9,021 nt of DNA from Acidobacteriota bacterium (lineage in GTDB: Bacteria; Acidobacteriota; UBA6911; RPQK01), in assembly GCA_003819755.1 (NCBI GenBank), contig RPQK01000270.1:1-9021 (forward strand). Reading direction: 5' to 3'. The number at the start of each line of letters is the position of its first letter. Position 1 is the stretch's first letter. Positions 5,920-9,021 of this stretch are shown piece by piece. Made by a program: the position numbers and the translations under genes. The notes under the pieces were generated by a model. The model ran no database searches. It worked only from the letters and a program-made list of their open reading frames with translations, and had not been told where the DNA came from.

Positions 5920-6538
5920 GGGCAGCCTTATCGTCATCAGCGCTCCCTCTGGTGCCGGGAAAAGCACGCTGGTGCGCGGTCTGTTTGAAAAGTTTCTCGA
6001 AACGCCCGGATTGGTTTTTTCCGTTAGCCACACCACCCGGAAGCCGCGATCCGGGGAACAACACGGAGTCGATTATTTCTTTACCTCTGAGTCAGAATTC
6101 AAGCAGATGATCGCGGCGGGAGCTTTCCTCGAATACGCGGACGTGTACGGAAACTGGTACGGGACCAGCCGTGAGGCGGTCGAATCGCAGCTGAAGGCGG
6201 GCCGGGATGTCCTGCTCGATATCGACGTTCAGGGCGCTATGAAGGTGAAGCAATCGCTCCCCGAGGCGATCCTGATCTTTGTGCTTCCGCCCTCCTTCCG
6301 AATCCTGCGGGAAAGGCTCCTGAAACGCGGGCTGGACGACCCAGCCGTCATCGAACGTCGCCTCCAGGTTGCACGCGGCGAGGTCGGATATTACTGCAAG
6401 TATGACTACGTTATCGTGAACGAGGATATCGAACGATCGCTTTTTGAGTTAAAATCAATTGTTTCGGCTGCTCGCTGTGCAATCAGCCGAAGGAGAGATC
6501 GTGCCCAAGAGATTGTAAAGACGTTCCAGGAAACTTGA
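5909..6538 (+). CDS. gmk: Guanylate kinase
   Basis: This 209-residue cytoplasmic kinase converts GMP or dGMP to the diphosphate using ATP. The P-loop is SAPSGAGKST (11-20). The GMP-binding segment runs from FSVSHTTRKPR (37-47) to GVDYFF (53-58), with EYADVYGNWYGTS at 75-87 and DIDVQGA at 104-110. The lid region has Arg residues in LLKRG (137-141) and IERRL (148-152). Length is typical. The reading frame is open 23 codons further upstream, but that part lies inside yicC and is out of family; the ATG at 5909 with GGGAG 10 bases ahead gives the normal start. The overlap with yicC implies translational coupling. The 3' end contains an AT-rich patch and an 8-bp inverted repeat, discussed under findings. 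Confidence 0.97.
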   Translation: MSNKGSLIVISAPSGAGKSTLVRGLFEKFLETPGLVFSVSHTTRKPRSGEQHGVDYFFTSESEFKQMIAAGAFLEYADVYGNWYGTSREAVESQLKAGRDVLLDIDVQGAMKVKQSLPEAILIFVLPPSFRILRERLLKRGLDDPAVIERRLQVARGEVGYYCKYDYVIVNEDIERSLFELKSIVSAARCAISRRRDRAQEIVKTFQET

Positions 6539-6619
6539 CGGCTGCGAAGATGTGAGGGAATCAGGCGCGTTGGCTGGTTCTCAGCGGCGGTTGAGTGACT
6601 GAAGAACAAGGAGAACTGA

Positions 6620-6850
6620 ATGATAATCAAGATCCCCCCAGAATTCGACAGCAAATTCCGATTCATTCTGGTGGCCGCCGAGCGGGCCAAGCAGATCCAG
6701 AACGGTGCTCCCCCCAAGATCGAGGTGAAATCGAACAAACCGGCCTACATTGCTACCCGTGAAGTAGAGAAGAATCTCATTAAGTACGAGATCCTCGAAG
6801 AGGCCAGCGACGAAGGAGAAATCATCGAGGACGTAGAAGGCCAGCCATGA
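6620..6850 (+). CDS. rpoZ: RNA polymerase omega subunit
   Basis: This 76-residue protein fits omega, the small subunit that helps fold and assemble the beta' subunit of RNA polymerase. The conserved core is visible: FRFILVAAERAKQIQNGA at 13-30, then KPAYIATREV at 40-49 and LIKYEIL at 53-59, ending in the usual acidic tail. A strong Shine-Dalgarno AAGGAG (6608-6613) sits 6 bases before the ATG. The 81-base gap after gmk is the only spacer of note within this unit; I see no clear terminator in it. The stop codon overlaps the coaBC start as ATGA, so the two are translationally coupled. Position between gmk and coaBC is the conserved location of rpoZ and strengthens the call. Confidence 0.95.
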   Translation: MIIKIPPEFDSKFRFILVAAERAKQIQNGAPPKIEVKSNKPAYIATREVEKNLIKYEILEEASDEGEIIEDVEGQP

Positions 6851-8034
6851 ACGTGGTTCTCGGCGTGACCGGATGCATCGGGGCCTACAAAGCGGCCATC
6901 ATTCTGAGGCTGCTGCAGAAAAGCGGGTTCCAGGTCTATCCGGTCATGACCGCGCACGCCCAGGAGTTCATCTCCGCCCTGACGCTCGAGAAGCTGTCGG
7001 GGCACGTGGTGGTGACAGACCTCTTCCAGGATCACAACACCTCCATTGAGCACATCTCGGTGGCAAGAGCCGGGGATTTGCTGCTCGTTGCTCCGGCGAC
7101 GGCTAATATTCTCGCCAAATTTGCTCACGGGATAGCCGACGATTTCCTCAGTACGCTCTATGTGTCAACGACGTCGCCGACAATGGTCGCCCCCGCCATG
7201 AACGTCGAGATGTGGCGGCACCCCGCGACTCAAAACAACGTCGGGATACTGCGAGAACGGGGCGTGCACATCGTGGAACCGGAAAGCGGTTATCTGGCGT
7301 GTGGAGAGGTCGGGGAGGGACGTCTCGCCGAGCCTGACTTGATCGTCCGGGAGGTCGAGCGAGTTCTCCGAGCGCCGCAGACGTTAAAGGGGCGTAACGT
7401 CTTGGTGACAGCCGGTCCGACGATCGAGGACCTGGATCCCGTCCGGTTCGTGTCGAACCGATCGTCCGGCAAGATGGGCTATGCGATCGCGGAGGAAGCG
7501 GAGCGGCGCGGGGCGAGTGTTGTGCTGGTCTCCGGGCCTACCCACCTGCCGCCTCCGGCCCGGCTGGAATTCGTCCCGGTACGATCGGCTCGAGAAATGG
7601 CTGCGGCGGTGTTTGACCGTTTTCCCGCGGTCGACGTCGTCGTGATGGCGGCCGCCGTGAGCGACTACCAGCCGGCCGAGTTCGTGGATCAGAAGATCAA
7701 GAAAGAATGCCAGACTCTTCAGCTGTCGCTGGTGCCGACGCCCGACATCCTGCGGACCCTGGGCGAGCGGAAACAGAGCCAGATCCTGGTTGGCTTTGCG
7801 GCCGAGACGACTAGTCTCCGGGAGTATGCTCTCCGAAAGTTCGACGAGAAGCGGCTCGACCTGATCGTCGCAAACAATGTCGCCGGGCCGGACGCTCCGT
7901 TCGGGTCAGACTCCAACCGGGTCGTTTTTCTGACGCGGGACAATGAAGAGCAGTTGCCTCTCCTCTCAAAGAAAGAAGTGGCAGGGAGATTATGGGACCG
8001 GATTCAAAGCCTGGTGAACCTGAACAGCCGATAA
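6847..8034 (+). CDS. coaBC: Bifunctional CoaBC: phosphopantothenoylcysteine synthetase/decarboxylase
   Basis: This 395-residue bifunctional enzyme joins 4'-phosphopantothenate to cysteine (CTP-dependent, CoaB) and decarboxylates the product to 4'-phosphopantetheine (FMN-dependent, CoaC) in coenzyme A synthesis. The N-terminal CoaC flavoprotein domain shows GVTGCIGAYKA (6-16), catalytic His69 in IEHIS, APATANILAK (82-91), PAMNVEMW (116-123) and Cys152 in GYLACGEVGEGRL. The CoaB half begins near 182: NVLVTAGPT (184-192), DPVRFVSNRSSGKMG (197-211) with Asn204, AAAVSDYQP (268-276), KIKK (283-286), GFAAET (316-321) and ANNV (342-345). Both halves look active and the length is normal. It starts inside rpoZ (ATGA) and its 3' end overlaps era by 43 bases. 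Confidence 0.97.
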   Translation: MNVVLGVTGCIGAYKAAIILRLLQKSGFQVYPVMTAHAQEFISALTLEKLSGHVVVTDLFQDHNTSIEHISVARAGDLLLVAPATANILAKFAHGIADDFLSTLYVSTTSPTMVAPAMNVEMWRHPATQNNVGILRERGVHIVEPESGYLACGEVGEGRLAEPDLIVREVERVLRAPQTLKGRNVLVTAGPTIEDLDPVRFVSNRSSGKMGYAIAEEAERRGASVVLVSGPTHLPPPARLEFVPVRSAREMAAAVFDRFPAVDVVVMAAAVSDYQPAEFVDQKIKKECQTLQLSLVPTPDILRTLGERKQSQILVGFAAETTSLREYALRKFDEKRLDLIVANNVAGPDAPFGSDSNRVVFLTRDNEEQLPLLSKKEVAGRLWDRIQSLVNLNSR

Positions 8035-8921
8035 CAAGAGCGGGGTATGTTTCGCTCATCGGCCGCCCCAATGCAGGCAAATCCACGCTGCTTAACCACT
8101 TGATCGGGCAGAAGGTGGCCGCGGTCAGCGACAAGCCTCAAACGACCAGGACCCGTATTCTCGGCATCCGTACCCTGGGCAACAACCAATTTCTGTTTGT
8201 CGACACACCGGGAATTCATCGTCCAGGCTACCGGATGAACGAGCGGATGATGGAGACGGTCTACGAAGCCGTCAAGGGCGTCGACGTTGTGGTGCACCTG
8301 GTTGATGCGTCGGAGAGCTTCGGCAAGGGCGAGCAGTACGTCCTTGACCTGCTCAAGCAGGGAGAGAAGCCGGTGGTTCTCGCCCTCAACAAGGTTGATC
8401 TGATCAACAAGGGAAAGCTGCTGCCGATGATGGAGTTCTTTTCGCAGCAGAAAGACTATGCGGCCATAATCCCGCTGTCGGCGTTGACGGGCGAAAACGT
8501 CGAGGGTCTGCTGGACGAGATCGGCCGCCTGCTTCCCGAAGGTGAATTCCTGTACCCGGCCGATTACCTTACCGACCAGCACGAGCGCTTTATCGTGGCG
8601 GAGATCATCCGCGAGAAGGTTCTGTCACACACCCGGGAAGAGCTTCCATACGCTACGGCGGTGCGTCTGGACGAGTTTGACGAGAGCCAGAGAGACGACG
8701 GCTTTGTCAAAATCTTCGCTTCGATCATTGTCGACAAGGACTCGCAGAAAAAGATCGTGATCGGCCGGGCCGGTCAGATGATCAAGCAGATCGGCATCGA
8801 AGCCCGTCAGGACATCGAGTCTTTCCTCGGAATCCGCAAGCTCTACCTTGATCTGAATGTCAAAGTGGTCCCCGGCTGGCGCAACCTCGACCAGTTGCTG
8901 GACGAGATGTGGCAGGCGTGA
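7992..8921 (+). CDS. era: GTPase Era
   Basis: This 309-residue Era GTPase binds 16S rRNA near its 3' end and assists 30S subunit maturation. The G-domain has G1 GRPNAGKS (24-31), G2 in TTRTRI (51-56), G3 DTPG (71-74), G4 NKVD (133-136) and G5 SAL (163-165). The C-terminal KH domain has VIGRAGQMIKQIG (256-268) with its GxxG loop, then IRKLYLDLNVKV. A Pro/Glu-rich N-terminal tail of about 16 residues precedes the usual GYVSLIGRPN start. It lies in the 43-base overlap with coaBC. I see no later in-frame start before the G1 motif, so the ATG at 7992 is retained; AGGGAG (7983-7988) is close, only 3 bases away. Era following coaBC is not the arrangement I would expect (priA is common there). Confidence 0.97.
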   Translation: MGPDSKPGEPEQPITRAGYVSLIGRPNAGKSTLLNHLIGQKVAAVSDKPQTTRTRILGIRTLGNNQFLFVDTPGIHRPGYRMNERMMETVYEAVKGVDVVVHLVDASESFGKGEQYVLDLLKQGEKPVVLALNKVDLINKGKLLPMMEFFSQQKDYAAIIPLSALTGENVEGLLDEIGRLLPEGEFLYPADYLTDQHERFIVAEIIREKVLSHTREELPYATAVRLDEFDESQRDDGFVKIFASIIVDKDSQKKIVIGRAGQMIKQIGIEARQDIESFLGIRKLYLDLNVKVVPGWRNLDQLLDEMWQA

Positions 8922-8923
8922 GG

Positions 8924-8993
8924 GAAAGGATGAAGGCAGAAGGATGAAGGATGAAGATTCGGGTGGTCTTCATCCTTCATCCTTCATCCTTTC
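8924..8993 (+). terminator. Heptamer-built hairpin, probable terminator after era
   Basis: A perfect 19-bp stem (8939-8957 with 8967-8985, 9-base loop) is extended by an outer 8-bp helix (8924-8931 with 8986-8993), with 7 unpaired bases on the left (8932-8938). The left arm is GGATGAA, GGCAGAA, GGATGAA, GGATGAA; the right arm is three TTCATCC units. The variant GGCAGAA unit lies between the two helices. The downstream T-run is weak (CCTTTCTT), so termination efficiency is uncertain, but the position just after the last gene of the unit fits. Confidence 0.6.
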
Positions 8994-8994
8994 T

Positions 8995-9000
8995 TAGAAT
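8995..9000 (+). promoter_or_regulatory. Possible -10 element for a gene beyond the window
   Basis: TAGAAT matches the -10 consensus at 5 of 6 positions and directly follows the hairpin, repeating the terminator-then-promoter layout seen near 3200. There is no extended -10 TG and no convincing -35. No start codon occurs at the 8-base spacing seen at the two other promoters. The downstream gene is outside the window, so this is weak. Confidence 0.2.
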
Positions 9001-9021
9001 GCGGCCAGATCGCGGCCGCTC

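Noticed and set aside
6539..6619. Search for a terminator or small RNA in the gmk-rpoZ gap
   Set aside because: Only a 4-bp CTCA/TGAG pairing is visible and there is no T-run. The Shine-Dalgarno for rpoZ is the only supported element.
8004..8582. Minus-strand open frame of 192 codons opposite era
   Set aside because: It is complementary to the conserved GTPase domain and has no motif of its own.
9001..9019. GC-rich inverted repeat (GCGGCC...GGCCGC) containing a NotI site, considered as the start of a tRNA gene or as vector sequence
   Set aside because: Only 21 bases remain in the window. The repeat is 6 bp with a 7-base loop, and nothing supports an RNA gene or a cloning origin.

Overview
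The window reads as chromosomal DNA from a GC-rich, Gram-negative-type bacterium. The MsbA-type lipid exporter suggests an outer membrane. The short-unit tandem arrays between genes, and the intergenic motifs that translate as RSLRSLRS and SAGRDAR, resemble those I associate with Acidobacteriota. That assignment is inference from memory of such genomes, not a proven placement. Every supported gene is on the + strand, and no mobile element, CRISPR array, tRNA or rRNA gene is visible.

Layout: (1) Positions 1-195 are an array of 7-base units, open at the left edge. It is followed by a probable promoter whose -35-like element is the last repeat unit. (2) The first transcription unit holds an RmlD-like NAD(P)-dependent sugar reductase, a NodU/CmcH/TobZ-family O-carbamoyltransferase, and an 80-residue single-span membrane protein resembling the C-terminal half of SxtJ. 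A short imperfect hairpin lies between the first two genes. The unit ends in a perfect 36-bp hairpin followed by TTTT. (3) An extended -10 promoter starts immediately after this hairpin and drives a second unit. That unit is an MsbA-type ABC exporter, yicC, gmk, rpoZ, coaBC and era, mostly with tiny gaps or overlaps. It ends in a second hairpin, also built from heptamers.

Functionally, the first unit looks like sugar modification: a deoxysugar-type reduction, O-carbamoylation, and a membrane partner. The product could be a surface polysaccharide, a lipid-linked glycan or a secreted glycosylated product. The flippase may be functionally linked to it, but it is transcribed with housekeeping genes: RNA turnover (yicC), guanine nucleotide supply (gmk), RNA polymerase omega (rpoZ), coenzyme A synthesis (coaBC) and 30S ribosome assembly (era).

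The housekeeping genes are ordinary. The points worth a second look are the intergenic spacers and the small SxtJ-like protein. The major spacers carry short-period repeat arrays in strict register, two of them folded back into palindromes at transcription-unit ends. Two gene starts have a -10 element exactly 8 bases before the ATG and no Shine-Dalgarno sequence, which suggests leaderless transcripts.
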